DNA of 64,000 nucleotides from Zygnema cylindricum (taxonomy: Eukaryota > Streptophyta > Zygnematophyceae > Zygnematales > Zygnemataceae), in the NCBI GenBank assembly GCA_037447655.1, contig JBBHKE010001844.1, positions 1 to 64,000 on the forward strand. Direction: 5' to 3'. The notes under the pieces were generated by a model. That model worked only from the letters and a program-made list of their open reading frames with translations. It did not search any database and had not been told where the DNA came from. Position numbers and translations under genes: made by a program. This document shows, piece after piece, positions 44,876 through 55,211 of this stretch (its first letter is position 1; each line of letters opens with the position of its first letter).

Positions 44876-45869
44876 TGTTGAAAAAGGTATATTATAAATT
44901 CATCTTATTCACAGTCTATGATGCTAGTGAGTCCTCACACTTGTCTTACTAAAAAAGGTATATTATAAATTCATCTTATTCACAATCTATGATGTTAGTG
45001 AGTCCTCACACTTGTCTAAGTAACTGAGGACTCAAGAGCAGCCATGGCTGCCTTAGGCTGATAAAGAGGCAGGCAAACAGAAGGATTAGTTGCTTGCAAA
45101 AGTTAAGTAGTTAGACCAGGATCTGATCCTAGGTCCTACAAGATACTGCCCTACGGAGTAGTCGTCCGCCGTATCCACTGATTCGTAGATGAATCGTTAT
45201 ACACATGGGAAGCAATAGCTATTTAAATTGTATCATAACGGCTCATTCATTTAACGGACGTCGATCTACGTATAAATGTGAAAGCGAACGGACGCGATTT
45301 GGACGACACAAATTAGCGCGATCGGTCTGCCGGCATTAACACTGCCAACACATTATTAACCTTAAGCAGCTATCAGAGACAGTATCACGCAGATGCCACG
45401 TGGTTGTATAGCATTGGCCGTCGGAAAATACGGGAGGAGGAACCATGGCCACCAAGGTGATATGCATCAATCGAAAGTCCATTTCATACAATGGTCGTAT
45501 AAAAAGTACATCGGCCACTGTACCTTCTTTTACTGTACAATCTTTCTATTTGTCCACGATTTAGTATTAGATAGCTTTGAGTAGGTTTACGACTTAGACA
45601 TTCTTCTTTGGGAAGCCTCTCTCCCACATCCATTATGTATTTATAGGCCAACTTTGGCAAACCATAACTTATTACTCAAAGGAGCAAATTCACTGATTTT
45701 TTTTGCGTTCGGCTTAGGGGAGTCGCCCCTTCAAAAGGGTGAAGCTGGTCAAAATAATTACGTACCAAGGCACTACTTATTCTTTTGAAAAGTGAGAAGG
45801 TCATATATTATCCTAGGGGTTTCTAGTTGACTGCTTACTCTAAGGACCTAGGGAGGTCTCAGAGTTACA
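44876..45869 (+). mobile_element. Element F 3' LTR
   Basis: Starts TGTTGAAAAAGGTA after AAAAATAAGGGGAG and ends CTCAGAGTTACA. The end is related to solo LTR C (CTCAGAGTTGCA). A 66-68 bp segment near its start is duplicated in tandem (44881-44950 and 44951-45020). The duplicated segment carries the first half of the hairpin. Confidence 0.78.
44951..45192 (-). ncRNA. Candidate antisense Pol III unit in LTR F (best cloverleaf)
   Basis: Minus strand: D-arm CGAATCAGTGGATACG (45185-45170, three of four pairs) is followed at once by a 5-bp stem / 7-nt loop GCGGACGACTACTCCGT (45169-45153), then a long variable region, then T-arm CTAGGATCAGATCCTGG (45132-45116, five pairs with one G-T). The CCATGG box and a perfect 8-bp stem GAGTCCTC/GAGGACTC (45000-45007, 45026-45033) follow, then T6 at 44956-44951. 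The acceptor stem is absent and position 33 is not T, so it is tRNA-like, not a tRNA. Confidence 0.42.
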
Positions 45870-45960
45870 TCATCAGAGTTTCCCAGTATGTGAACCCTAT
45901 TCCATTGAAAATAGGCACCCTAGAGTGTGGGCCTATAACGTATTATTCTCTGACCTCCAT
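45870..45960 (-). pseudogene. Element G gag start, about 30 codons
   Basis: Minus strand ATG 45960: MEVRE-stop, then VIGPHSRVPIFNGIGFTYWE, TLMM, cut by the end of LTR F at 45869. Confidence 0.6.
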
Positions 45961-46864
45961 TGGCCCACACAATTTCCATCTTATATAAAGTCTCTAGAAT
46001 AATATTTGTCGTTTGACATTCCCACTAAATAAGTGTCACCGTGGCACCTAAATATTCAAACCATTTTCACCCCATTGAAGGCCCGACTCCCCTGGGTCGA
46101 ACGCAAAAATAATCATTGAATTTGCTCCTTGAGCATTAAGTTATGGTCGGCCAAAGATGGCCTATAAAATATAAAAGGTCTCTCAAAGAAAGAGGTACAA
46201 TAAAAAATGTGTACGTCCTAACTCCCTCTCTAAATCCACTAGTACTACTGTACTCAACCAATCACAAGACTATAAAGAACAGTAAGTATAGTTGTCGCGG
46301 TACTTCTTGTACGACCATAGTACGGCATGGTCGTCCCGCTGACATCTGTGAGTTCTTGAGCCGTGGTAGCTCTTCCCGTAATATCCGACATCAACTTATG
46401 GCTTGCCACGTGTCATCCGCTGACATTGGCTCACAAACCGTCAATTGACCACTCCGGTGCTTTGCCTCTAATGTAAGCCATCTGATTGGAAACCGGCAAT
46501 TAATCGCGTCCGTTTAAATTCAACGTCGTTTCGTTTTGTAATCCTCGAAGTGGAGTATGTAGATTGGTACTGTCTTTAATTACGAAACACACCTATTACA
46601 TTTAACGTTTTATTAAGCCCTAACGAATAAGGCTCACGGCTACGCCCTACGCCGGTTACTCCGAAGGTGATACAATCAAATCCTAATCTCGCCGCCTTAC
46701 TATTGCAAAGAGCTATCTGCTACTCCTTTAATCTGTCTTCCTGACTGCTTAAGGCAGCCATGGCTATCTTTGAGTCCTCATTGACTACGACAAGTGTGAT
46801 GACTTTAAGTACTTTCATAGACAGACTAACAAAAGATAAAAAATAGAAAATACATTTTTCAACA
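45941..46864 (-). mobile_element. Element G LTR (minus strand)
   Basis: Sense start TGTTGAAAAATG at 46864, end at 45941 before a decayed primer site CGTTATAGGCCC. Similar in plan to array A and F LTRs: ACGTGGCA, GTAC-rich U3 and TATAAAATATAAAAGG-type sequence near 46160. Only its LTR and gag start remain. Confidence 0.68.
46613..46860 (+). ncRNA. Candidate Pol III unit in LTR G (antisense to the LTR)
   Basis: Plus strand: CTAACGAATAAGGCTCACGG (D-arm-like), ATACAATCAAATCCTAATC (B-box-like), CTTAAGGCAGCCATGGC, hairpin GAGTCCTCA / TGATGACTT around TTGACTACGACAAGTG, then TTTTT at 46855-46859. Confidence 0.3.
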
Positions 46865-47612
46865 ATATAAGGTCAACCAATTCTTGACGAGAAAATGTTG
46901 TGTTTTTCAAAATCGTAATTCCGAATAGTCGAGAGACCTCAAGTTGTTGACATTCGAATCTTCAAATATTTAAGGATCGAGTTAAAATCATAGCCATAAA
47001 GTTACGTTCAATAGATGGAAAATTTATACCATCTCATTTCCAAAAGTTTGATTGGCATATTTTCTAAAACTGGTCCTTCTCACACTTGCATTTGTCCAAC
47101 TTGACAGACAGTAGTTTCTTACTTGTGCACTAAAGCACTCAGAGTCAGTATTGCTGCCTCTATCAAAGATCATACCACCAAACAAAATGAACTATTCGAA
47201 TCAAAGTATAACGACAATGATAACGAGGTCGAAGTTATTCTAATCTTATTGGGCTAACCTAGTTATATACATTTGTTCCCAAGATTTAATTAGAACCTAC
47301 GTTTTAATACCCTGCATGCTTGGTTTTAAATACCTGGAAAGGCTCAACGTTTTGGCCTACGTACCCCAATCTTTGGATCGCCTTACGATCTTCTTCTTAA
47401 TGCTTAACAGCGCGCGTTGTTATTTAACCACCCCATCTGTCCCTTAGACGAAAAGAGTGTGAATGTATTATCAATTCAGCATGACGTATCATCATATTTG
47501 AAGCGCATCTTCACATAGCATGGCATCAATTTCGGTTAGGTGGCATAGGATGCCCAATATGGTGATGCAAGCTCATCTATTCGTTGTTTCTTAAAAAAAG
47601 TGGACTTCACTC
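46865..47612. other. Host-like spacer, nothing recognised
   Basis: AT-rich, no open frame above 50 codons with recognisable content. It is the left flank of the B2 insertion. Confidence 0.45.
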
Positions 47613-47617
47613 GAGAT

Positions 47618-48392
47618 TGTTGATTTTAAAAGCTTTAAATCTCAGTAAATTAATTTGACAAACAGGAAGACAAATCTACAAGGAAACACGTCGTCACTTA
47701 AAACACATTACAGGTTTCTTGGATTGGCACTTATATCCATATATACATGTCACACATTGTGGGGAGACAACGCAGTTGCGATGCAGCAACGAAACTGCGA
47801 TATAGCAACGCACCTGCGACGCAGCCAGAACAAAGCGGCAGCAACCAAATTAAGGCAACGCAACTGCGATCATATTTGATATGGTCCGTACAGACAACGC
47901 AGCGTCCGATGTTTTGAATGTGATTCTGTAGAGTACAGAGCAACTGCGATAGATACGATTTTAGTCAACTTAGTGTGGTAGTTTAGTGGTAGCTCTGTGG
48001 TAGCTTGATAAATTAGTGTTAGCTTGGTGGTTTGACGTACCTCTCAAGTACAATACTATCGCCGGTACAACACAAGTATAAGACTTAGGACTCATAACAC
48101 TTCATGTATCCAGACTTCAAAGTAGTAAAACTGCAGACAGTTTTTCGGAAACTTCTGAGTATTATATCTTAAGTGTTGTTGGGTCAATTGTACTGAAAAT
48201 TTGGGAGTTCTCACTGTTTATGCTGCTCTATACTTTGATAAAGCTTTGTGAAATTTGGATGCTTTTATAAGATTTGGTGAGCACTTGTAAACAGCTGTTT
48301 GGTAGGATTCTTGATAGCTTCTGTGAGTGTATCATGTCTACTTCTACTACTACTACTGCTCCTCCACCTGCACCGATGGTTGTAGAACAACA
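47618..48392 (+). mobile_element. B2 5' LTR
   Basis: Starts TGTTGATTTTAAAAGC, ends GTAGAACAACA. It contains a GCAACG/GCAGTTGCGATGC short-repeat block (47770-47880) and AGTATAAGACTTAGGACTC (TATA-like, near 48077). The gag ATG at 48334 and the first 20 codons are inside the LTR. Confidence 0.88.
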
Positions 48393-49271
48393 GGTTATGG
48401 GCCTGTCATTAAGAATTCCTATCTTTTCTGGGGAAAAGTATGTTTACTGGGCGGATATGGTGGAGACAAATTTTGAGAATGTCAATCTTTTGGATATATT
48501 GGATGGTTTGCTGGATAAATCTGATCAGTCATGGTCTAAGAAAAATACACAGGCTCGTTCAATTCTGAAATTTTGTATATCTGAGGAATTAGCTATGTCT
48601 CGGATAAAAATGAAAAAAACAATTGATATTTGGAAATATCTTAAAAATGATTATGAAAATGCTAACGTCCAAGAAGAACTTCTATTGGCTGGAAAAATTT
48701 GGGACTAAAAGTACACTGGCGGTACAATGGTTGAATATTCTAACAAATTTCGCATCCTTGTAAAGAAACATGCTTGTACAGGTGGGGTGTTTCCTCAGTT
48801 TCAACAAGCAGCATTACTCATGAGGGGTCTTTCTTGTTGATTTGAGGCAGCTGGTGCCACTGAAGAAGATGAAGAAGCACCAGCAGTTGCAATGATAATC
48901 AATTGTGTAAAGAGGAAACTCTCACGAAATCCCACAAACAACCAACTTCACAATGAAGCCCAAAGCAAACCAGACACACCCTAGGTCTGCAAATTTGCCA
49001 CAATATAAAGGGACAGTTTAATCAGCAAAGGATTCAGTTTAATCAACTCAGACAGTTTAGTCAAGGTGGAAATAGACAATCCAACAATGCATGTTTCTAT
49101 TGTAGTGAGAGAGGTCATGGATACAAATTCTGTCCTAAGCTTTAAAAATTTAACGATACAAGTTTATACAAGCCAGGATGGCAACAAAGTTAGTTTTACA
49201 AAAACTTCACGCGGCCAACACCTCGTGGAAATGCACTATTTTCGGCTTCTTCGTCTCTCCAACACAAAACT
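48334..49271 (+). pseudogene. B2 gag
   Basis: MSTSTTTTAPPPAPMVVEQQ (LTR-encoded), VMGLSLRIPIFSGEKYVYW, NVNLLDILDGLLDKSDQSW, QARSILKFCISEELAMSRIK, to a stop at 48706. Then VEYSNKFRILVKKHACTGG and QQAALLMRGLS, a break by an LTR fragment, and an intact zinc knuckle CFYCSERGHGYKFC near 49090-49130. The knuckle is in a different frame from the longer open frame at that place, which is a shadow. Frameshifts occur in the tail. Confidence 0.78.
48834..48990 (-). mobile_element. D-type LTR end fragment in B2 gag
   Basis: Minus strand reads IIIATAGASSSSSVAPAAS then CAACA, the same plan as the D LTR end (ITTHASSSSSVGVVSTEQ). It interrupts gag between MRGLS and the Q-rich region. Likely a truncated solo LTR. 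Confidence 0.55.
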
Positions 49272-49540
49272 TTGACATTTTTTGCAGAGGACGAAACGGA
49301 TATTTTCGTTATAGCGGCAGGAATAGAGGGCGCGAAGGACCCTGGATGGATAATGGATACAGGAGCGTCAGCCCACAGGTGCTTGAACAAGGCCATTTTA
49401 AAAAATCTGAAAACGACGCCGGAGAAAAATATTTATTATGCTTGTGGAATGAGTGTTCAAACTCCTACTGTGGGTGATGTGTCCTTGCTAGTTGATGTAG
49501 AAGGAAAGGCAATTGAAAGGACTCTTCACAATGTCTTATT
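49272..49540 (+). pseudogene. B2 protease
   Basis: TFFAEDETDIFVIAAGIEGA, GWIMDTGASAHRC (intact D-T-G-A), KAILKNLKTTPEKNIYYACG, VGDVSLLVDVEGKAIERTLH. The frame is cut by element H at 49541 and resumes at about 52583 (FVPDFKKNMFSTF). Confidence 0.78.
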
Positions 49541-50160
49541 TGATAAACTTTGTGTTCTCCATTGCCCACATAATCGCAGATCCAAAAAAAGCTATCTAGA
49601 TAATGTCAACTTCAAGTTGATATAAACCCAAATGACAGACCCCTTGACAATCAGAGACCCATTATAGTTTCACCCCTTGTGAAATAAGACTTTCAGTGTG
49701 CTCATTTCCACCACGGAATGCAAAGTTAGAATATGAGTTTTGGACACATTCACCCACTTTGACTTTCCCTTAGAAATGCAGCCACCTTGGCAGGCAAAAT
49801 CTCTGACCGACTACACCCGTGTGAAACGTGGATTCCTCTGAGTCCGCAGCAAAAAGAATCATTGAAAATGGTCAAGTAAATTGATAGTTATGTATGGTCA
49901 AAGATGATTTTTTGTACATGAGCTCTCTCGGAGAGAGGCTGCTACCTACTAAATTTTTTAAGTCATATTCCCTTTCTAAAACTCTATCTATTGACGTACG
50001 AAACCAATCAAATATTTGTGTTGTACAGAAAAGTACAGGTGTCGATGTACTTTCTGTACGGCCATCGTACAACATGGCCAAAATGTCGACAGGTGTCAAA
50101 TCGGGATTTGTTCCCATAATCTCCGGAGTTGCCCAAATCCAATGTCATCACGCCACGCGT
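49541..50160 (-). mobile_element. H 3' LTR, truncated
   Basis: Begins at plus-strand TGATAAACTTTGTG (LTR end CA on the sense strand). It keeps R-U5 and part of U3 to 50160 and is nearly identical to 51410-52024. Hairpin and tRNA-like module absent. Confidence 0.75.
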
Positions 50161-51424
50161 TATCCTCAATATTTTGAGCTCCCTCAAGTATCTCCTCTCT
50201 CTTTACTTCCCTTATACCTCCAAAAGCACAGTGTTGCTTACGTGGAAATTCTGTGTCATTTTCTTCCTTATACTACCGATGCAGAGAAGCTCCAACATAT
50301 CTTCATTCTCTTTCTCCTCTTCCCCTTCTTCCTCCTCATCCACATTCCAACTTCTAAGTTCTTCCAAACAAGGGCATTCCTTTATATAATGACCCGGTTC
50401 ACTACAAAAGAAGCAAACCCCCTTTTTCAAAGATCTCGTTTCTTTTCCTCTCCCTCTCTTTCTACCAAAGTTCCGATAAGGTTTACCTTTGTCTTTCTTT
50501 CTCTCATCACGCTTCCGCTCGTCATCGTTGTTCCTCTCATCACGCTTCCGCCAATCACCACCAGCTGTAAATGCATTCACCCTGTCACTTCCCCTAGGAA
50601 GCTCCAAAGTACTTTCCCTCATAAGAATTATCCCCATGGTAAAGCTCCAAGTCAATGAGGAGCCATCCATTGCTTGCATACGACAAATGATGTTTTCGTA
50701 CTCATCAAGAAGTTTCATAGTAGTGTATTAATCTTCCTCTCCTTAGATTCTACATATCCCGCACTAGCAAACTCAACATTTAGCGCAAAAATATCATTTC
50801 AAAACTTTACCCTGCTATCGCCTTTATAAACATAGGCATCTATTTCTTGTTTTACTAATTGTTGCCTCTGAATAGTCTCACTCTTATAAATCTGACTTAG
50901 TGCTTCCCATATCTCTGAAGACTTCGTTAAGTTTATAAGAGTGATAGCTATATACTTAGACACGTTTCTAAGTACGTTAAGTTTATAAGAGTGATAGCCA
51001 TAGACTTCGACACGTTTCTAAGTATGAGATGCTTTGCTATAGTGTTTTTGTATTCCCATATTTTTCTGTCATTTTCTTCAGTTTTAATCCCTACGAGTGG
51101 ATCGATAGTCGAGAGCTTAGCCCCCCTCACCATCGGTGTTCCTTTTCCCCTCACCCATTTTTCCCCTTCCATGGCAATGATTTTCCCTTCACCTTCCTTT
51201 GCATCTGAACTCCGGTTGTTTTTCTCGGCAGCCCCAGATGATTCTCCATAGTGAGTTCCTCCAAAGCCCGGTGGAGGACACCTCACTTGTCTCGAAACAA
51301 TTCCCCATAAGTGCTACTCGAAAAGCAATCCCTCCATCATAAATCCCCAATAAGTGAAGCGTGTTCCATCAAACATATGCACCCTAGATGGTGGGCCCAT
51401 AACCCGAAACTCTGTGTGCTCCAT
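50161..51424 (-). pseudogene. H gag
   Basis: From ATG 51424: MEHTEFRVMGPPSRVHMFDG, then RCPPPGFGGTHYGESSGAAE, an acidic/basic middle and KIWEYKNTIAKHLILRNVSK. 50718-50212 reads LLDEYENIICRMQAMDGSS, STLELPRGSDRVNAFTAGGD, a KR/DE repeat stretch (DERNNDDERKRDERKKDKGK) and a complete zinc knuckle CFFCSEPGHYIKEC, then an acidic tail. A 50-bp tandem duplication lies at 50925-51024. Confidence 0.78.
50925..51024. repeat. Tandem duplication, two 50-bp units in H gag
   Basis: Units 50925-50974 and 50975-51024 (both begin CGTTAAGTTTATAAGAGTG) differ at a few bases. Because 50 is not a multiple of three it shifts the gag frame. Confidence 0.75.
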
Positions 51425-52582
51425 TGCCCATAGAATCGCAGATCCAAAAGAAACTAATCTATATAGTGCCGACTCCAAGTTGATATAAACCCAAATGACA
51501 GACCCCTTGACAATCAGAGACCCATTATAGTTTCACCCCTGTGAAATAAGACTTTCTGTGTGCTCAGTTCCACCACAGAATGCAAAGTTAGAATATGAGT
51601 TTTGGAAAAATTCACCAACTTTGACTTTCCCTTAGAAATGCAGCCACCTTGGCAGGCAAAATCTCTGACCGATTACACCCGTGTGAAACGTGGATTCCCC
51701 TAAGTCCGCAGCAAAAAGAATCATTGAAAATTGTCAAGTAAATTGATAGTTATCAATGGTCAAAGATGACCTTTTGTACATGAGCTCTCTCGGAGAGAGG
51801 CTGCTACCTACTAAATTTTTTAAGTCATATTCCCTTTCTAAAACTCTATCTATTGACGTACGAAACCAATCAAATATTTGTGTCGTATAGAAAAGTACAG
51901 GTGTCGATGTACTTTCTGTACGGCCATCGTACAACATGGCCAAAATGTCGACAGGTGTCAAATCGGGATTTGTTCCCATAATCTCCGGAGTTGCCCAAAT
52001 CCAATGTCATCACGCCACGCGTCATTTGACGTGGCGATGGCCGTAAAACGCCAAAAATACCTCTTCCGTGATCGTGGCGCCTATCGTGGCCGTCCGACCA
52101 AAACCGGCTATAAATCTAGCCGTTGAAATTAGACGCGCATTATTTGTTTCGCGGTCGAAACAAAGGCGTGATATCCGTTTCAAAAAAATACATTGAAATC
52201 GTACTCCGTACTATCTAAAACAGTATCCATGCACAACGCAATAATTCCTCGTTAAACGAATTAGTCTACGTGTTACTATTTATATATTTATCAAACCATA
52301 TATACCATAACACTGGTCCTACACCTAACGGACAGAGCTAACAGCTACGCTAACGGACCACAGGTAGCATGATCAATTCCTGGGTCCGACAATACTTTTA
52401 GTAAACCTATATGTTTTCTGCTACTTGTCCCTCTATAAAGCTTTAGGCAACCATGGCTCTATCTCCCTACCCAGCCTTCAGTGACTACAACAAAAGTGGG
52501 GGCTTGGAGAAGGGAGTTAGAGGCAGACTGCCCTCTACCTTTTTCTTATCATAATAGAGACCTATAAAATACTCAAATATCC
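51405..52582 (-). mobile_element. H 5' LTR
   Basis: Primer site GGTTATGGGCCC ends at 51404. It contains GTACAGAAAG-type inverted repeats near 51888-51925, ACGTGGC, the tRNA-like module, CCATGG box and hairpin. The outermost bases next to B2 are lost (AAATATCC|AAAATTTG). Confidence 0.77.
52318..52544 (+). ncRNA. Candidate Pol III unit in LTR H (antisense to the LTR)
   Basis: Plus strand: CCTAACGGACAGAGC (tRNA D-arm-like), GATCAATTCCTGGG (T-loop-like), GGCAACCATGGCTC, hairpin with stem CTCCCTACCCAGCC / GGCTTGGAGAAGGGAG (internal mismatches) around TTCAGTGACTACAACAAAAG, then T5 at 52540-52544. Confidence 0.35.
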
Positions 52583-53510
52583 AAAATTTGTGCCTGACTT
52601 TAAGAAAAATATGTTTTCCACGTTTTGGTAGAGAGTAAAGGCTTTGAGATTACTTTGAAAAATGGTCGGCAGGTTGTTAGCAAAAATGGAAAAGTTGGGG
52701 TTACAGGTATCAGAGATAATAGCAAGATGAACCGCATGGATATGGCTAATACCAAGGAGAATGATGTTCTGTACTTCGGTGTTTTGCACTCAGATAAGTT
52801 ATGGCATAAAAGATTAAGCCATATAAACTATGATAGAATGAGAAAAATGGTGCTTGCTGGCGAAATAGAGTGTGTATCAATCACAGATCAGCCGGTTAAA
52901 ACATGTGATGGCTGCGCTTTAGGCAAAATCCACAGACTGCCATTTCCTAAAGAGTTTGAGCATCGGTCAACAAGACTTTTACATTAAATTCATACGGATG
53001 TTTTTGGTCCTGCAAAGGTTCCATCTGCTGGGGGGATGAAGTATATGGTCACATTCACAGATGATTTCTCCAGGTTTACAAAAGTTTACTTCATGAAAGA
53101 AAAGAGTGAAGTATTTGGTCACTTCAAACACTATAAAGCATGGGTTGAAAAGCTTCATAATTTACCTATTTTGTAGCTCAAATCGGACAATGGTAATGAA
53201 TATACATCGAAGGAATTTGAAACATTTTTTCACGAGGAAGGTATAAGTCATCTGTTGACAGTTCCATATTCATCGAAACAAAATGAGTTGTCGGAGAGAT
53301 TAAATAAAACTATCACGGAGAGCTCTAGGTCGATGCTCGCAGATAAAAGTGTGGATCCGAGGCATCCAACTATCTCAGCCTCAAAATTTCCGGGGGGAAG
53401 AAGATCCAGCAGCCGCCTGCAAGCAAGCTCTCACTTTGCCTACTCGGCAACCTCAGGGGAGCCTTTAACCATCCAAGAGGCCTTCTCATCACCAGAGCGG
53501 AATTAGTGGA
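52583..53510 (+). pseudogene. B2 integrase, internally deleted
   Basis: LVESKGFEITLKNG-like start, LWHKRLSHINYDRMRKM and TCDGCALGKIHRLPFPK (HHCC site). Core with a stop before [26 protein letters not shown] and ELSERLNKTI, so D, D and E are present. After LADKSVDP the frame jumps in phase to [17 protein letters not shown]. Relative to B1, about 190 residues (KFWAEA to the linker) are deleted without a frameshift. Confidence 0.8.
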
Positions 53511-55028
53511 TCGAGGCAGCAAACCACGAAATGAAGTCCATCATGGAGGCTCAAACATGGGAGATTGTGGACCTTTCTCCGGACCGAAAAGTGATCGACA
53601 GCAAATGGGTATTCAAGGTGAAGTTAAATCCCGATAACACTATTGAACGATATAAGGCCAGACTTGTGGCAAAGGGGTATAATCAAAAGGAAGGAATTGA
53701 TTTTGAAGAAACTTTTTCTCCGGTTGTACGATTTCCGACAGTTAGGATTTTGTTGTTCCTGGCTCTTATAGAAGATATGGAAATACATCAGATGGATGTA
53801 AAGACGACCTTTTTGCATAGAGAACTAGAGGAGACCATTTACATGCATGAGCCTGAAAAGTATGCAGAACCAGGAAAAGGGCATTTAGTATGCAAGTTGC
53901 TAAAATCTTTGTACGGCCTAAAACAGGCCCCTAGGCAATAAAATCTGAAGCTTGATGAATTCTTGACCATTCTAGGATTTCAAAGGATAAGTTCTGATCA
54001 CTCTGTCTACGTTCTAAAGGGTGAAAATGGGATAGTGTATATAGCGGTGTATGTAGATGATTTACTATTAATTAGCAAATCAATGGCTAAAATTAACAAA
54101 ATCAACACTGCTCTAAACTCACGGTTCGAGATAAAATACCTCGGTGAGGCAAAGTATATTTTGTGTATCCATGTAGAGAGGGACAAAAATAAGAAAGTAA
54201 TAAAATTGACTCAAAAAGAGGCTATTGGAAACATGTTAGATAAGCATGGAATGCAGGGGGCAAAAAATGGCTAACTCCAATGGAGTTTCGGCAAAAGATA
54301 GAGGGAGAAAAGACAAAACCGGGTATCATTTTTAGCGAGTATTTAGAGTCAGGGGTGAATGATCCTATGACACTAATACCTTATAGATAGATAGTCGGAA
54401 GCTTAATATATTTCATGAACTGTACCCGTCTTGACATTGCTGCAGCAATTGGGGTACTGAGCAGAAGTCTATAGAATTCGAGAAAATCTGATTTTGATGC
54501 AGTAAGAAGAGTCTTAAGATATTTGGTAGGAACCAAAGACCTCAAACCCACACTAAGCGGAGGAGAAGTGAAGCTGCAAACTTAGAGTGATGCAAGCTAT
54601 GACGACATGCCAAGTCGAAAATCCACCACGGGATTCGTTCTGCAAATTGGGAACGGAACTTACTGCTGGAGCAGCAAACTTCAAAAGGTTACAGCACAGT
54701 CGACAATAGAGTCAGAATACATGGCAGCAAGCTCGGCCCTGAAAGAACTCTTATGGGTAAAATCTATGTTGCGATAACTAGGATACAAGCAGATTGGGCC
54801 ATAGGTGATCTGGTGTGATAACCAGGCTGCCATTGCCTCTAACCCAAGTCACCACTTCAAGAGTAAACACATGGATGTAAGATTACACTTTCTAAGAAAG
54901 AAAGTGTTCTCTAGGGCAATCAAATTATGTTATCTGCCAGACGCAAGAATGATTGTTGATATGCTTACTAAAGCTCTTCCTACTCCCAAGCTGAAGTATT
55001 GTAGGGATGCAGTAGGATTGGGTGAATA
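53511..55028 (+). pseudogene. B2 reverse transcriptase and RNase H
   Basis: 53531-53941: [81 protein letters not shown], stop. 53963-54274: DHSVYVLKGENGIVYIAVY, VDDLLLISKSMAK (YVDD), GEAKYILCIHVERD, then a frameshift. RNase H is heavily broken, ending CDNQAAIASNPSHHFKSKHM and DMLTKALPTPKLKYCRD at 55029. Confidence 0.8.
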
Positions 55029-55029
55029 G

Positions 55030-55211
55030 AGGAGTTGTTGCACTGCAATATTGCCATGTTTGGCTAGGCCAAAATTAGGGTGTAGTGGAACCAGGTGATT
55101 AGTTGGTTTGATGCGCTGCTAAGTTGCCATGTTGCGCTGCTATGCTGCCATGCTGTGATAAGTGTGAAATCGCAACAACGTTGATACATTGAGTCTAAAG
55201 CTTTAGGGGAG
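55030..55211 (+). other. B2 3' untranslated region and polypurine tract
   Basis: GTTGCACTGCAATATTGCC and GCTGC/GCCATG short repeats, ending AAAGCTTTAGGGGAG. The last 13 bases are the likely plus-strand primer. Confidence 0.6.

Larger units (their letters stand above)
49541..52582 (-). mobile_element. Copia element H, internally deleted, inside B2 protease
   Basis: Minus orientation: 5' LTR 51405-52582, gag 50161-51424, then directly a truncated 3' LTR 49541-50160. All of pol and the U3 part of the 3' LTR are missing. The two LTR parts match closely over about 600 bp (for example 49894-50160 with 51758-52024). The right junction lacks the first bases of the LTR. Confidence 0.8.

Noticed and set aside
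44951-45192. True tRNA gene in the LTR
   Set aside because: No acceptor stem pairs, no T at position 33, and the variable region is long and unstructured. Only tRNA-like arms remain, so it is reported as a candidate Pol III unit.
49066-49275. Open frame over the B2 zinc knuckle region
   Set aside because: The meaningful frame is another one, reading CFYCSERGHGYKFC. This longer frame is a shadow.
50489-50731. Serine/leucine-rich plus-strand frame
   Set aside because: Antisense of the KR/DE-rich gag region of element H.
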